A DNA stretch of 64,000 nucleotides from Rhodospirillales bacterium (GCA_020638295.1 JACKIU010000001.1:372001-436000); one strand, 5' to 3'; numbered from the stretch's first letter, positions 1-8,227 are shown. A program made the numbers and translations. The notes: generated by a model from the letters alone, not told the origin.

Positions 1-612
1 CGGATTGAAACAATTGAAGAGCCGTGGATCAAGGCGACTATTTTGGTGCCGGATGAGTATCTGGGCGGCTTGCTCCAACTGTGTCAGGAACGGCGCGGGG
101 TGCAGGTGGACCTGACCTATGCCGGTGGGCGGGCGATGCTGGTCTACCGCCTGCCGCTCAACGAGGTTGTGTTTGATTTTTACGACCGGCTGAAGAGCAT
201 TTCCAAAGGCTATGCGAGTTTTGATTACGAGCTGGACGGGTACGGGCCGAATACGCTGGTGAAGCTGGAAATCCGGGTGAATGAAGAACCCGTCGATGCG
301 CTGGCGATGATTTGTCACCGCGATAATGCGGAATCGCGCGGGCGGCAGATGTGCGAGCGGCTCAAAGAGTTGATCCCGCGCCAGATGTTTAAAATCGCCA
401 TTCAGGCGGCGATTGGCGGCAAGATTATCGCGCGGGAGAACGTGTCCGCACTGCGCAAAGACGTGACGGCGAAATGTTACGGCGGGGATATTACGCGGAA
501 GAAAAAGCTGCTGGAAAAGCAGAAAAAAGGGAAGGCCAAGATGCGCCAGTATGGTAACGTGGAAATACCGCAAAGCGCGTTTATCGCCGCGCTGAAGATG
601 GGGGATGAGTGA
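1..612 (+). CDS. lepA: Elongation factor 4 (LepA), C-terminal part
   Basis: The frame is open from the first base, so the gene starts upstream of the window. The visible 203 residues are the end of LepA/EF4, the ribosome-bound GTPase that back-translocates stalled ribosomes. They contain the EF-G-like domain V ([18 protein letters not shown] near the start) and the LepA-specific C-terminal domain ([18 protein letters not shown], later [11 protein letters not shown] and the lysine-rich [16 protein letters not shown]). The GTPase domain lies outside the window. The last codons (ALKMGDE, stop) are duplicated at the end of the second downstream gene, and the stop codon overlaps the start of the next gene. 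Confidence 0.97.
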   Translation, partial: RIETIEEPWIKATILVPDEYLGGLLQLCQERRGVQVDLTYAGGRAMLVYRLPLNEVVFDFYDRLKSISKGYASFDYELDGYGPNTLVKLEIRVNEEPVDALAMICHRDNAESRGRQMCERLKELIPRQMFKIAIQAAIGGKIIARENVSALRKDVTAKCYGGDITRKKKLLEKQKKGKAKMRQYGNVEIPQSAFIAALKMGDE

Positions 613-613
613 T
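592..613 (+). repeat. 22-bp direct repeat, copy 1 (lepA terminus)
   Basis: This sequence is the last codons and stop of lepA and recurs without mismatch at 1339-1360. The two copies bracket the HepT/MntA gene pair with a 747-bp offset. They look like the flanks of an insertion at the 3' end of a conserved gene; that interpretation is inference. Confidence 0.85.
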
Positions 614-1019
614 GGGAGAGCGTTGGAAACAACGATTTGAAAATTTTGAAAAGGCTTACCTTCTTTTGAAAGAGGTCGTTGACGCAGGCATCGCGGACTT
701 TTCAGATCTGGAACAGGAAGGCGTTGTACAGCGCTATGAATACACCTTTGAACTGGCCTGGAAAGTGATGAAGGATTTCATGGAGTATCAAGGCGTTCAA
801 ATTGAAAATTCTTTCCCGCGCAGCATTATTAAACAAGGCTTTCAAGCCGGACTTATTAAGGATGTCGTGCCTTGGGGGATTATGCTCAAAGACCGCAATA
901 TTCTCTCTCACCGCTATGACGAAACCGTCTTTCGCGACGCTTTAGCAAGGATAGAGAACATGCATATGTCCGAATTTTCGGCTCTCTATGAATATCTTAA
1001 AGGGCAGCGTGATGGTTGA
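612..1019 (+). CDS. hepT: HepT-type HEPN toxin (nucleotidyltransferase substrate-binding protein)
   Basis: About 135 residues, in the HI0074/HepT family of all-helical HEPN RNases. Near residue 95 it has RNILSHRY, which fits the RX4HXY motif: Arg and His are catalytic, and the Tyr is the residue that MntA AMPylates in characterised pairs. The ATG overlaps the lepA stop (TGATG); an in-frame GTG three bases upstream is the alternative start. It overlaps the next gene by 8 bases, the tight coupling usual for toxin-antitoxin pairs. Family knowledge: HepT cleaves RNA and is neutralised by MntA. The motif and gene pairing make the call strong, but activity is untested. Confidence 0.9.
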   Translation: MGERWKQRFENFEKAYLLLKEVVDAGIADFSDLEQEGVVQRYEYTFELAWKVMKDFMEYQGVQIENSFPRSIIKQGFQAGLIKDVVPWGIMLKDRNILSHRYDETVFRDALARIENMHMSEFSALYEYLKGQRDG

Positions 1020-1359
1020 GCCTAACCGCTATGAAGACCAGCCTTTCGGTCTGCCGCCGCTGACGATTGACAATATCCGCCGGTTTCTTATGGGCTGGCC
1101 GGAGGTTGAGCGCGTGGAAATTTTCGGATCGCGCGCGATGGGGAATTACCGTTATAACTCCGATATTGATATATGCGTCTGGGGCGCGGCTATAGATCCC
1201 GACCTGTTTAGCCGTATCCGGGCCGGGCTGCAAGACCTGCCGATCCCTTATAAAGTTGATGTGGTGCAGTATGAAACCATCTCCCATCCCCCTTTCCGTG
1301 AGCACATAGACGAACATGGCGTTGATTTTTTTAAGGCACTGAAGATGGGGGATGAGTGA
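1012..1359 (+). CDS. mntA: MntA-type minimal nucleotidyltransferase antitoxin
   Basis: 115 residues from the ATG at 1012, which overlaps the hepT end. The motif GS-X10-DXD (GSRAMGNYRYNSDID, around residues 37-51) is the hallmark of MNT-fold nucleotidyltransferases that AMPylate HepT. The Gly-Ser pair binds the triphosphate and the two Asp residues bind metal. The last seven residues (ALKMGDE) match the end of LepA in both protein and DNA, so the natural end of this antitoxin has been replaced by, or fused to, a copy of the lepA terminus. A longer version starting at 988 is possible but would overlap hepT more. Confidence 0.9.
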   Translation: MVEPNRYEDQPFGLPPLTIDNIRRFLMGWPEVERVEIFGSRAMGNYRYNSDIDICVWGAAIDPDLFSRIRAGLQDLPIPYKVDVVQYETISHPPFREHIDEHGVDFFKALKMGDE

Positions 1360-1360
1360 T
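1339..1360 (+). repeat. 22-bp direct repeat, copy 2 (mntA terminus)
   Basis: Exact copy of 592-613. It supplies the final codons and stop of mntA in the same reading frame as in lepA. The sequence diverges immediately outside the 22 bases on both sides. Confidence 0.85.
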
Positions 1361-1370
1361 TTTGGAATAA

Positions 1371-2000
1371 TTACCCAAGCTCTTCAGGTTGGAAGCCAAT
1401 CTCCCGGTTTGCCTCCGCCATAAACTCACAAAAACGTTTTGGTGTAACACCAATAAAGGAAGTCATTTCGATCCTATTCATAGCTTTGGTTCTTGCTCTA
1501 TCCATCATACGCATATTTTCACTGGTAGCGTTAGTCGCTATAGAAACCAAAGAATTTCTGAGGAATACAGGAGATCCGGAAGCCCCTGGAAGACACTCAT
1601 ATGTTGACATAAATCTAGCCCCCCTGTTGTGGGTTTCCGTAACTTTCGGCGTCTAGACATACTCTGTGTTTAAGCTGTGCGCCATGCTCCCCAGCAACCA
1701 AGCACCAATCCTTTGATGGTAATGCAAAATCTACCCCCTCATACCTTATGGAAGCATACGACGAACCAATCGGTTTTGGGAACTCAAGAATGACAACATC
1801 TAAATCGCTGTCTTGTTTAGCTATTGTAACAACAGCTTTATCGGTCGCACTGCGCCACTGACAGTGTATCTTCGCCCCTAGAGCTTCATGCACATGCAAA
1901 GCGGTAAGCAAAATTCGGACAGGACCACGCCAGAACCACGCCCGTTTTCATTAAAAAGCCTGCAAAACGATAACTCTTGAGTAAGTACCACTTGATTCAT
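1371..2000 (-). pseudogene. Trypsin-like serine protease, two frameshifts
   Basis: Three reading frames join into one recognisable chymotrypsin-fold protease of about 208 residues. Reading from 2000: an N-terminal piece with GRGSGVVLS; a shift near a four-T run (plus-strand positions 1910-1913); LLTALHV (His) and SDLDVVILEF (Asp); a second shift at a six-G run (1619-1624); then CLPGASGSPVF (Ser nucleophile). Restoring one base in the first run and removing one from the second gives a continuous frame with the full His-Asp-Ser triad. There is no clear signal peptide. It may be a recent pseudogene, an assembly error at homopolymers, or a switchable gene. Confidence 0.7.
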
Positions 2001-2143
2001 AAGACTTTTTACAACAAACGTTATAATTATGTCAATATACTATCATACTTAAAGTTCTTTTAGTCTTCATTGTGACAAGACAGCATAGCTTGTATGATAA
2101 TCTATGGATTGTCTCCCCCCCCTTCCAATGCCATGATACGCAA

Positions 2144-2332
2144 ATGAAACGTGGATTGATGATTGCGGGATGTGTGGTTGCGGTTTTGGTGGCCGGGGCG
2201 TTTATATATGACGCGATGAATGCCAAGCCGCAGCGCGAGATTCTGATTGATCATGATTATGTGCCGAAGCCAGCGCGCCCTGCCCCGGCTATGGACCCGG
2301 CGGATGATACGCTGACCCCGCTGCCAGAGTAA
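2144..2332 (+). CDS. Small single-pass membrane protein
   Basis: 62 residues from the ATG at 2144. The start is MKRGLM, followed by one hydrophobic segment (residues 6-23, IAGCVVAVLVAGAFIYDA) and a proline-rich tail ending PAMDPADDTLTPLPE. A longer reading from 2072 adds unlikely sequence. I do not recognise the family. The hydrophobic helix followed by a short Pro/Asp-rich tail suggests a small inner-membrane or lipid-anchored periplasmic protein. Codon use resembles the neighbours. Confidence 0.55.
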   Translation: MKRGLMIAGCVVAVLVAGAFIYDAMNAKPQREILIDHDYVPKPARPAPAMDPADDTLTPLPE

Positions 2333-2351
2333 ACGCAATGACGAGGGCGCC

Positions 2352-2732
2352 CTACGCTGCCAATTCCCGGGCACCGACGATCCAGTCTTTCGCCCGATCA
2401 ATCTCATCCAGCCCGTAAAACTTCACCTCACCGGGGAAGAAGGGCTTGAACAGCGCAGTCATATTGCGAACCCAGCCCTTGTCGGTAACAAAAGCGATAT
2501 GCGAGAGATCATTCCAATGCCTGATCCCATAGCTCATGTCATCCCACATGGCGGAAAGCTCCATGCCATCAAAATCCCTAGCGATCACAAGCATCATTTT
2601 CAGCGGCTTGTGTTTTTCCAGCATTTCATCGCAAAGCGGCAGCATGCCGTCGACGTAATCTTCATGCGTCAGCTTGCCGCTCACTTCCACACCCAATACA
2701 TTTTCAGGAAGGCCTTCAATTTGCTTAAACAT
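2352..2732 (-). CDS. SpoIIAA-like (STAS superfamily) protein
   Basis: 126 residues starting MFKQIEGLPENVLGVEVSGK. An AAAGGAG ribosome-binding site 8 bases upstream fixes this ATG over the longer 2765 option. The pattern (GVEVSGKLTHEDY, PLKMMLVIARDFDG, HIAFVTDKGWVR, EVKFYGLDE, A-x-DWI) is that of the small SpoIIAA-like proteins (DUF3478), which have a STAS/CRAL-TRIO-like alpha/beta fold. They are stand-alone and of uncertain function; a lipid- or protein-binding role has been suggested for the family. It is a single-gene unit on the minus strand. Confidence 0.8.
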   Translation of the reverse strand: MFKQIEGLPENVLGVEVSGKLTHEDYVDGMLPLCDEMLEKHKPLKMMLVIARDFDGMELSAMWDDMSYGIRHWNDLSHIAFVTDKGWVRNMTALFKPFFPGEVKFYGLDEIDRAKDWIVGARELAA

Positions 2733-2921
2733 TGTGCTTACTCCTTTTTGTATGGAATGTATCAAAAATACACCTGTTTACGGGCCGGTTGTTTGACATT
2801 CATCAAGCATGGCAAAATCGGTGGCAAGCCTCTTCCCCATGTTCGGAAAATCGCATAGAATAAGGATCTTCAGGCGCGACTTTGCGCCCTTTCAACATCC
2901 TTTCAACATAAGGGCAAGTCT

Positions 2922-3419
2922 ATGATTCAATATGTTTCCGGTGATATTCTTCTTAGCGAAGCGCAAGCGATTGCCCACGGCGTTGCGCCGGGCGATCATT
3001 TTAATCAAGGGCTGGCGCTGACGTTGCGCGAGCGTTTTCCGGCGATGGCGAAGGATTTTCGTCATTATTGCCACCAAAATAGTCCGGATGCCGGGAGCGC
3101 ATGGCTGTGGGCCGGGCCGGACGGGGTGATTATCAATTTGATGACGCAAGAGCCTGCGCCGGATCATAATGCGCATCCGGGCAAGGCCGACGTTAAAAAC
3201 ATCTCTCATGCGCTGAAAAAGCTTTGCGCGATCATCGATGCGGAAAGCCTGACCTCCGTTGCTCTGCCGCGTCTGGCGACCGGTGTTGGCGGGCAGGATT
3301 GGGAGGATGTCAAGCCGTTGATCGAAGAGCATCTGGGCAGGCTTAAAATTCCTGTGATCGTTTATGAGACCTATACCAAGGGTGAAAAAGCGCAGGAACA
3401 TATTTCCAAAGCGGCGTAA
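2922..3419 (+). CDS. Macro-domain protein (ADP-ribose binding)
   Basis: 165 residues covering a single macro domain. The motifs are YVSGDIL at the N-terminus, HGVAPGDHFNQGLA (the ADP-ribose loop region), the central VIINLMTQEP, and LPRLATGVGGQDWEDVKPLI (the second ligand loop) near residue 110. This arrangement resembles ALC1/DarG-like macro domains that bind or hydrolyse ADP-ribose on macromolecules. No DarT toxin is adjacent, so an antitoxin role is not indicated. The AAGGG upstream of the ATG is a plausible ribosome-binding site. Confidence 0.85.
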   Translation: MIQYVSGDILLSEAQAIAHGVAPGDHFNQGLALTLRERFPAMAKDFRHYCHQNSPDAGSAWLWAGPDGVIINLMTQEPAPDHNAHPGKADVKNISHALKKLCAIIDAESLTSVALPRLATGVGGQDWEDVKPLIEEHLGRLKIPVIVYETYTKGEKAQEHISKAA

Positions 3420-3480
3420 GTCCTTCCGTGAAATAAAAGGGAGAGATGGTCTTTTTTAAAATTCGTGTTACAGTCAGATT

Positions 3481-4017
3481 ATGAGCACGAAAAAAGCCGT
3501 TAAAGACGCAGAAGAGCCATACAAAACCGACGGGAAAGATGCGCCGAAAGGTCCGGCGCAAGAGCCGCTCGCTCACCCTGACCTGCCGACCAGCCCGCCG
3601 ATCATCCTGTTGCTCATGGTCATGGCGGGGATTGTCGCCGACTGGCTGATGCCGATCAATTTTGGACATGGCTGGGGGGCTTTTGGGTTGATCTTGCTGC
3701 TGGGGGCTTTGGGCTGCGCGTTCTGGTGCACGCAAATTTTCAAAACGGCCGGGACGAATGTCAATCCGGCAATGCCGAGCTTAAGCCTTGTGACCGACGG
3801 GCCGTATCGATATTCGCGCAATCCGATTTATGTGTGTTTTCTGGTGGCCTATGTGGGCCTTGCCATGCTGGCCGATGCACCGGTGATGATTTTGCTGACC
3901 GGCGGTCTCTTCTTCCTGCTCGACAAATATGTGATCCGGCGCGAGGAAGCGTATCTCGAGGCGACCTTCGGCGAAGAATATCTCGATTATAAAGCCCGGG
4001 TCGGACGCTGGCTTTAG
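3481..4017 (+). CDS. Isoprenylcysteine methyltransferase-family membrane protein
   Basis: 178 residues: a charged cytoplasmic N-terminus (residues 1-35), then about four membrane segments and the conserved ICMT/PEMT core. The core includes LVTDGPYRYSRNPIY near residue 103, and RREEAYLEATFGEEYLDYKARVGRWL at the C-terminus. These are the SAM-binding and active-site elements of the family. Bacterial members methylate unknown, probably lipid, substrates. It converges with the next gene across a long terminator hairpin. Confidence 0.85.
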   Translation: MSTKKAVKDAEEPYKTDGKDAPKGPAQEPLAHPDLPTSPPIILLLMVMAGIVADWLMPINFGHGWGAFGLILLLGALGCAFWCTQIFKTAGTNVNPAMPSLSLVTDGPYRYSRNPIYVCFLVAYVGLAMLADAPVMILLTGGLFFLLDKYVIRREEAYLEATFGEEYLDYKARVGRWL

Positions 4018-4051
4018 ACCGGTTTCATTTTCCAAACATCGCTGAAAAAAG

Positions 4052-4100
4052 CGCCCCGTCTTATTCTGAGGATAGGGGGAGAGAGAATAAGAACGGGGCG
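4052..4100. terminator. Bidirectional terminator hairpin
   Basis: A long inverted repeat (CGCCCCGT-CTTATTCT pairing with AGAATAAG-A-ACGGGGCG) lies between the convergent genes ending at 4017 and 4123. An A-run lies on its left side, giving a U-tract for the minus-strand transcript. Confidence 0.75.
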
Positions 4101-4122
4101 TAGGACTTTGGGGAAGGGAAGA

Positions 4123-4575
4123 TTAATGATGTCTTTTATGATCTTTCCTGTGTTCGTTCTTGTGTGATCTCTTGTGGTTTTTACGGTGATCGTCATCGCC
4201 GTAATAGACAAACGCCGAGTAGTGCGGATAGCCGTAATAGCGCGGGGTGTAACTGGAGTAATACCGCCGCGCCTTTTTGTAATGGCCAAAGGGCATATGA
4301 TAATGATCGATAATCACAATACGGGAACTGCGATTGTACAAATCATCGTAGATACGCTCGCGCACTTTTTCGCGAGCGCGAGCGGGACCGGCGAGCCTGA
4401 CAATTTCCCAAACGCCGCCATCGCGGCGGCAGGCCTGACCGTAACCGGCTTCGAGCGCACCGCCGATGCTAATATTGACGCTGTATTCACGGCAATAATC
4501 GCGGGCCTGAGCCTGAGCCGGGAAAGCCAGCGGCAGTGCGGCCAGCGCGGCTATCGCTAAAAATTTGTATTTCAT
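4123..4575 (-). CDS. Secreted His/Tyr-rich protein of unknown function
   Basis: 150 residues. Residues 1-24 form a signal peptide (MKYKFLAIAALAALPLAFPAQAQA). The middle has two cysteines (DYCREY and GQACRRDGGVWEIV) in a domain seen in small exported alphaproteobacterial proteins. The last 50 residues are very rich in Tyr, then His, Lys and Arg (YYSSYTPRYYGYPHY, then a run of HK/HR pairs ending KRHH). The His-rich tail could bind metal or anionic surfaces; I do not recognise the family. The start has a clear AGGTATC-type leader region and stands alone. Confidence 0.75.
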   Translation of the reverse strand: MKYKFLAIAALAALPLAFPAQAQARDYCREYSVNISIGGALEAGYGQACRRDGGVWEIVRLAGPARAREKVRERIYDDLYNRSSRIVIIDHYHMPFGHYKKARRYYSSYTPRYYGYPHYSAFVYYGDDDHRKNHKRSHKNEHRKDHKRHH

Positions 4576-4729
4576 TTTGATACCTCCATCTTTTGCCAGA
4601 GGATTAACGTCTGGTCTTACCCGTCATACGCAGAGGCCTTTTAAAACCCTTCGGAAAAAATTTGTGGTGCTTGCGGGGGACGGTGCAAAACGTTAGGCTG
4701 ATGGTCCTTAAGAGATTTATGAAAGAGAG

Positions 4730-5470
4730 ATGATGATGCGTCTGGTTTTATTTGTTTTTGCTGTGTGCGTTTTGTCGGCCGCCCTGCCGCGCGACGTAGC
4801 GGCGCAATGCGGCGCTGCGCCAATGCTGGATTTGCCTGACGGGCACGTCGCGATGAGTTTTTCCGCAACAGAGCGCCGCGAAGTTGAACAGGATTTGCTG
4901 GTCGCGTCTTTGTCCTATATCGCAACCGGACGCGATTCTCGCGCCTTGCAGGATGAAATCAACAGCGCGATGAAGGATGCGGTCGCCCGGGCCAGGAAAG
5001 AACAAAACATCAAGGCACAGACGGGAACCTATCAGGTTTATGAAATGACCGACCCGCGCACAGGGGAGAAAAAATGGCGCGGATCGCAAAATATGACGCT
5101 TAAATCCAAAGATGCGGATGACATTCTGGATCTGGTCGGCGATTTGCAGGAGATGGAACTCACGATGAATGGATTGTCTTATACGCTCGATCCGGAAACA
5201 GCGGTGAGTGTTAAAGACAGCCTGATGGAAGCGGCGCTCGTGCAACTGCAAAACCGGGCGGACCGGGCGGCCAAAGCGTTAGGCAAATCGAGCGCGGAGT
5301 TGCGTAATGTCTCCATTGATAATAACGACATGCCCTATCCGCAATCGGAAATGTATGCGCGCAGTATGGCGATGGAATCGATCGCTGCGGACATTGCCGC
5401 GCCGGTCGCCGAAGCCGGTGAGACGACAATTAGCCTGACAGTCAGCGCATCGGCGATCTTGAAGCCTTAA
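4730..5470 (+). CDS. SIMPL (DUF541) domain periplasmic protein
   Basis: 246 residues with a signal peptide (cleavage after VAAQ, near residue 26). The SIMPL fold signature follows: VAMSFSATERREVEQDLLVASLSY, a long amphipathic region with DLQEMELTMNGLSYTLDP, VKDSLMEAALVQLQNRADRAAKALGKS, and a final beta segment ETTISLTVSASAILKP. SIMPL proteins such as E. coli YggE and BP26 form periplasmic ring oligomers; stress-related roles have been proposed. The sequence GAAAGAGAG precedes ATGATGATG; either of the first ATGs could serve. The next gene follows after 16 bases, so the two may be co-transcribed. Confidence 0.85.
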   Translation: MMMRLVLFVFAVCVLSAALPRDVAAQCGAAPMLDLPDGHVAMSFSATERREVEQDLLVASLSYIATGRDSRALQDEINSAMKDAVARARKEQNIKAQTGTYQVYEMTDPRTGEKKWRGSQNMTLKSKDADDILDLVGDLQEMELTMNGLSYTLDPETAVSVKDSLMEAALVQLQNRADRAAKALGKSSAELRNVSIDNNDMPYPQSEMYARSMAMESIAADIAAPVAEAGETTISLTVSASAILKP

Positions 5471-5486
5471 GGCCCTTCGTGCGGTT

Positions 5487-5885
5487 ATGACGCGGTTGTT
5501 TCTGTACGGCACTTTGATGCGCGGTTTTCGCAATCATGACCGGATGAAGTCCGCGCGGTTTTTAGGGCTTGCGCGCACGCGTGATGCGGCGTTTCGAATG
5601 GTCGCCTGCACTGCTGAACCTCCTTATCCGTTTCCCGGCGTCATTGACGGGCAAAGCCGTATCGCCGGGGAGCTTTACGCGGTTGAGAGCGATCTGTTGC
5701 GCATGCTGGATGATTTTGAAGAGATCGGGCGCGATTATACCCGCGAAACCGTCACATTGGGCGACGGGCAGGACGCAGAGTATTACCGCCTGATTTATCC
5801 GGATGGATTGCCGGTTGTTCGACAGCATGAACAGATGCATTTCGATGTACGGGAGAATTGTTATCGCTGGATTGAAACGAGATAG
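5487..5885 (+). CDS. Gamma-glutamylcyclotransferase-like (AIG2) protein
   Basis: 132 residues starting MTRLFLYGTLMRGFRNH, the substrate-binding YGTL loop of the GGCT/AIG2 fold. The catalytic Glu region follows (IAGELYAVESDLLRMLDDFEEIGRDYTRETV), ending with a Tyr-containing strand (EYYRLIY). Family members cyclise gamma-glutamyl amines or peptides to 5-oxoproline, but many bacterial paralogues have unknown substrates. It lies 16 bases after the SIMPL gene. Confidence 0.85.
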   Translation: MTRLFLYGTLMRGFRNHDRMKSARFLGLARTRDAAFRMVACTAEPPYPFPGVIDGQSRIAGELYAVESDLLRMLDDFEEIGRDYTRETVTLGDGQDAEYYRLIYPDGLPVVRQHEQMHFDVRENCYRWIETR

Positions 5886-5900
5886 AGCATTGTAGAGCAT

Positions 5901-5987
5901 TATGACGAGATTCCATGTACAAGCCGACGAAGTGCGCGGATTGGATGTGACGCCGCCGCTGCGTGATGCGACGGAAGATGCGGTCTA
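5901..5987 (+). CDS. Possible 28-residue small ORF
   Basis: An ATG-initiated frame (MTRFHVQADEVRGLDVTPPLRDATEDAV, in two parts) sits 15 bases after the cyclotransferase gene and ends in TAG. Its codon use looks genuine and it opens with the same MTR as its neighbour. It has no strong ribosome-binding site and no family I recognise. It may be a remnant or a small protein. Confidence 0.25.
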
Positions 5988-6034
5988 GAAAGAAGGCTTG
6001 TTCACCAGATCAAGAGCGTGCCATAATTCGGTGT

Positions 6035-7057
6035 ATGAACAACGGTCCAGAGCAAACAGAAGCCCTTCCCGAAATGCCTGAAGCACAGGATGTTTCGCGC
6101 AGCCATGACAAAGAATTTTCCGCGACGGTTGAGCGGCTGGTCCGCGATGCGGAGGGCATGCGTCTGTCTTTTATGAAGCGCCACCGCACGCGCGGACATA
6201 TCGCCATGACGCTGGGGTTGATCAGCCTGACGATCGGGGCGTGCGGTTTTGGCTGGTTTTTGCTGATGGAGGCCGATATTTTGCGCGCCGTCGGGGCCAT
6301 GCTGGCGGCAATCTGCATCCCGGCCCTGCTTTATTTCTGGCATCACGGCATTTTGAAGGATTATGAGCGCAGTTATAAGCGAGAGTTTCTGCCGCGGCTG
6401 GCCAATGCCTTGGGCGGGTTTAAGTTCCATCCGGCGCGCGGGATCGGTCGTAAAATTATTGCAAAAACGGGGCTCCTTCCGGCGCATGACGTCTATGAGG
6501 CCGAGGACTGCTTTATCGGGCGGTATAAGGGCGTGAAGGTGCTGTTTTCCGAAGCGCGCCTTAAGCATAAGAAGAAGTATTTAGAACCTATTTTTGATGG
6601 CGTGTTTGTCCTGCTGGAGGTTCCCAATGCGGTGATTGAGGGGCACACAATCCTGACGGCGGACGAAGATGCTTATCGCACGTGGCGCTCGACGCGCTGG
6701 CAAAAGCTCCAGGATGTCGATATTCCGGTAGATAACGAGGATTGGGATCGGTTTCACATTCTTTCAGATAAGCCGGAAGCGGCGAAGCTGCTGATTGGTC
6801 AGCGGCTGCTCAAAGAATTGTCGGAAGCTGCGGATATCTTTGAGAATGCTCCGCTCAGCGCGGCGCTCTTTAAAGGAAAATTCGTGTTTTTGATGATCCC
6901 GTATAAAGGAGATATGTTTGAAGCCTCAAGCATTCACATTCCCGTTGCAACGAAACAGCATGCGATGCAGTGCAGGCGCGAGATCGAGCAAATTCTTGAA
7001 ATTATCGATGTATTCGAGCTGTATCAAAAAGCCGAGACGCCCGGCAGGGCGCCCTAA
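6035..7057 (+). CDS. DUF3137 membrane protein
   Basis: 340 residues from the ATG at 6035 (a longer in-frame start at 5963 adds a basic, unlikely leader). Residues 1-55 are cytoplasmic. Two transmembrane segments follow at about residues 58-78 and 83-102. The soluble domain carries the DUF3137 pattern: FLPRLANALGGFKFHPARGI, then DCFIGRYKGVKVLFSEARLKHK, VFDGVFVLLEVPNA-like strands, and a C-terminal FKGKFVFLMIPYKGDMFEAS. The function of the family is unknown. Its 3' end overlaps the convergent next gene by four bases. Confidence 0.8.
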   Translation: MNNGPEQTEALPEMPEAQDVSRSHDKEFSATVERLVRDAEGMRLSFMKRHRTRGHIAMTLGLISLTIGACGFGWFLLMEADILRAVGAMLAAICIPALLYFWHHGILKDYERSYKREFLPRLANALGGFKFHPARGIGRKIIAKTGLLPAHDVYEAEDCFIGRYKGVKVLFSEARLKHKKKYLEPIFDGVFVLLEVPNAVIEGHTILTADEDAYRTWRSTRWQKLQDVDIPVDNEDWDRFHILSDKPEAAKLLIGQRLLKELSEAADIFENAPLSAALFKGKFVFLMIPYKGDMFEASSIHIPVATKQHAMQCRREIEQILEIIDVFELYQKAETPGRAP

Positions 7058-7377
7058 ATCTGCACTCGTAAAATCACTTCGCCATTATGGATCAGCACGG
7101 ATTTTTGGGCACTTTTCGGCAAGGGAATCCCCGCACCCCGGCAAAAAACCATCAGCGCGGCAGCGAGAAAATCCCGGGCGTACTCAACCGTTTCCGTTGC
7201 CTCCTGCGCCGGATTTTCGAGATCCAGAACGATTTGCGCGCCGTCAGCGTCCTTTTCCTTAACCGCCTTCACCGCACCGGCAGGCGGCTTTGACAGTTGT
7301 TTTTGTACGCATAGCGCATACAGAGCCTTATAAACTTCATCATGGGTAAAAATAATACGGCGGTCTTCTTTGGGCAT
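7054..7377 (-). CDS. Uncharacterised small protein
   Basis: 107 residues, starting MPKEDRRIIFTHDEVYKALYALC. A predicted helical N-terminus is followed by a beta-alpha-beta-like C-terminal half (GAQIVLDLENP, EYARDFLAAALMVFCRGAGIPLP, KSVLIHNGEVILRVQI). The composition is that of a real cytosolic protein. I do not recognise it; it resembles conserved hypothetical proteins of alphaproteobacteria. Its stop overlaps the end of the DUF3137 gene. Confidence 0.65.
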   Translation of the reverse strand: MPKEDRRIIFTHDEVYKALYALCVQKQLSKPPAGAVKAVKEKDADGAQIVLDLENPAQEATETVEYARDFLAAALMVFCRGAGIPLPKSAQKSVLIHNGEVILRVQI

Positions 7378-7514
7378 GGCACATTCTCAAAAATTAAATA
7401 CAAGCGTATAATAATGAGAAAAGAATAGGCATAACAGGAGAATTTTATTAATATTTTCAGGCTGTAATTCTTATTCGTTGCCTACCGTTTTTAAAGCAGA
7501 AAGCCGCAAACACC

Positions 7515-8171
7515 ATGAGTGAAAAAACCAAGAAGTCACGAAGTCGAGGCCATGATTCAACATCAAGGGAAGTCTTTGGCGCCGTTGACAGCGTTGCCGA
7601 AAAGCTTTCGACGATTGAGCAGTTTATCGCCCGGCGGTTTGATGAAATTTCCATGGAAATCAATGCCACTTCGCAGCAGGTCGATATGGCCGAGGAAGGC
7701 ATTATCAAGCGCTTTGCCGAGATTCTTGAGATCCTCAAGGCTGTTTCCTATGCCGGGGACGGATCAACAGCGGCCAATGCCGGAGTTGAGCTGGATGCTG
7801 TTGTCGAGATGACGGAAAAGGCCGCCAACCGGATTCTGGATGCCGCCGATCATTTGACCCGCCGGATTGAGGAGGAAAAGAATTTTTCTCAGGATGAGGG
7901 GCGCAAGCAAGCCTTTGAAGAGATGAGCCGGGATGTCGAGGAAATCTATATGGCCTGTTCTTTTCAGGATATTACCGGACAACGCATTCGCAAGACGCTG
8001 GAGAATTTGCGGATTATCGAAGACCGCTTGGGCAGCGCTCTGGACAAGATGGGTATTGCCATTGAGGTCAATGCCGAAGATCATGTGGCGATTAAAGATA
8101 AACTTTCGACACAGGATGATATTGACAGTTTCTTTCAGAATGAAACGGGCAAAGGCAAGGGGAAAGAATAA
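7515..8171 (+). CDS. cheZ: CheZ-like protein phosphatase
   Basis: 218 residues. The conserved CheZ core SFQDITGQRIRKTLENLR (residues ~152-170) includes the catalytic Gln that positions water to dephosphorylate CheY-P. The C-terminus has an acidic segment TQDDIDSFF, like the CheY-binding tail that follows a flexible linker. The middle is helical with coiled-coil character. No chemotaxis or flagellar gene is in the window, so the partner lies elsewhere. A terminator follows 28 bases later. Confidence 0.8.
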   Translation: MSEKTKKSRSRGHDSTSREVFGAVDSVAEKLSTIEQFIARRFDEISMEINATSQQVDMAEEGIIKRFAEILEILKAVSYAGDGSTAANAGVELDAVVEMTEKAANRILDAADHLTRRIEEEKNFSQDEGRKQAFEEMSRDVEEIYMACSFQDITGQRIRKTLENLRIIEDRLGSALDKMGIAIEVNAEDHVAIKDKLSTQDDIDSFFQNETGKGKGKE

Positions 8172-8199
8172 AGGCTTCGGCCCCTGCGTTTCGGAAGCG

Positions 8200-8227
8200 A
8201 CCGCCTCTTTTCGAGGCGGTTTTTTTA
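8200..8227 (+). terminator. Rho-independent terminator after cheZ
   Basis: Stem CCGCCTC / GAGGCGG with a TTTTC loop, followed directly by seven Ts. Confidence 0.9.

Noticed and set aside
2922..3419. Macro domain as a DarG antitoxin of a DarTG system
   Set aside because: No DarT-like gene is adjacent and the protein is only a single macro domain.
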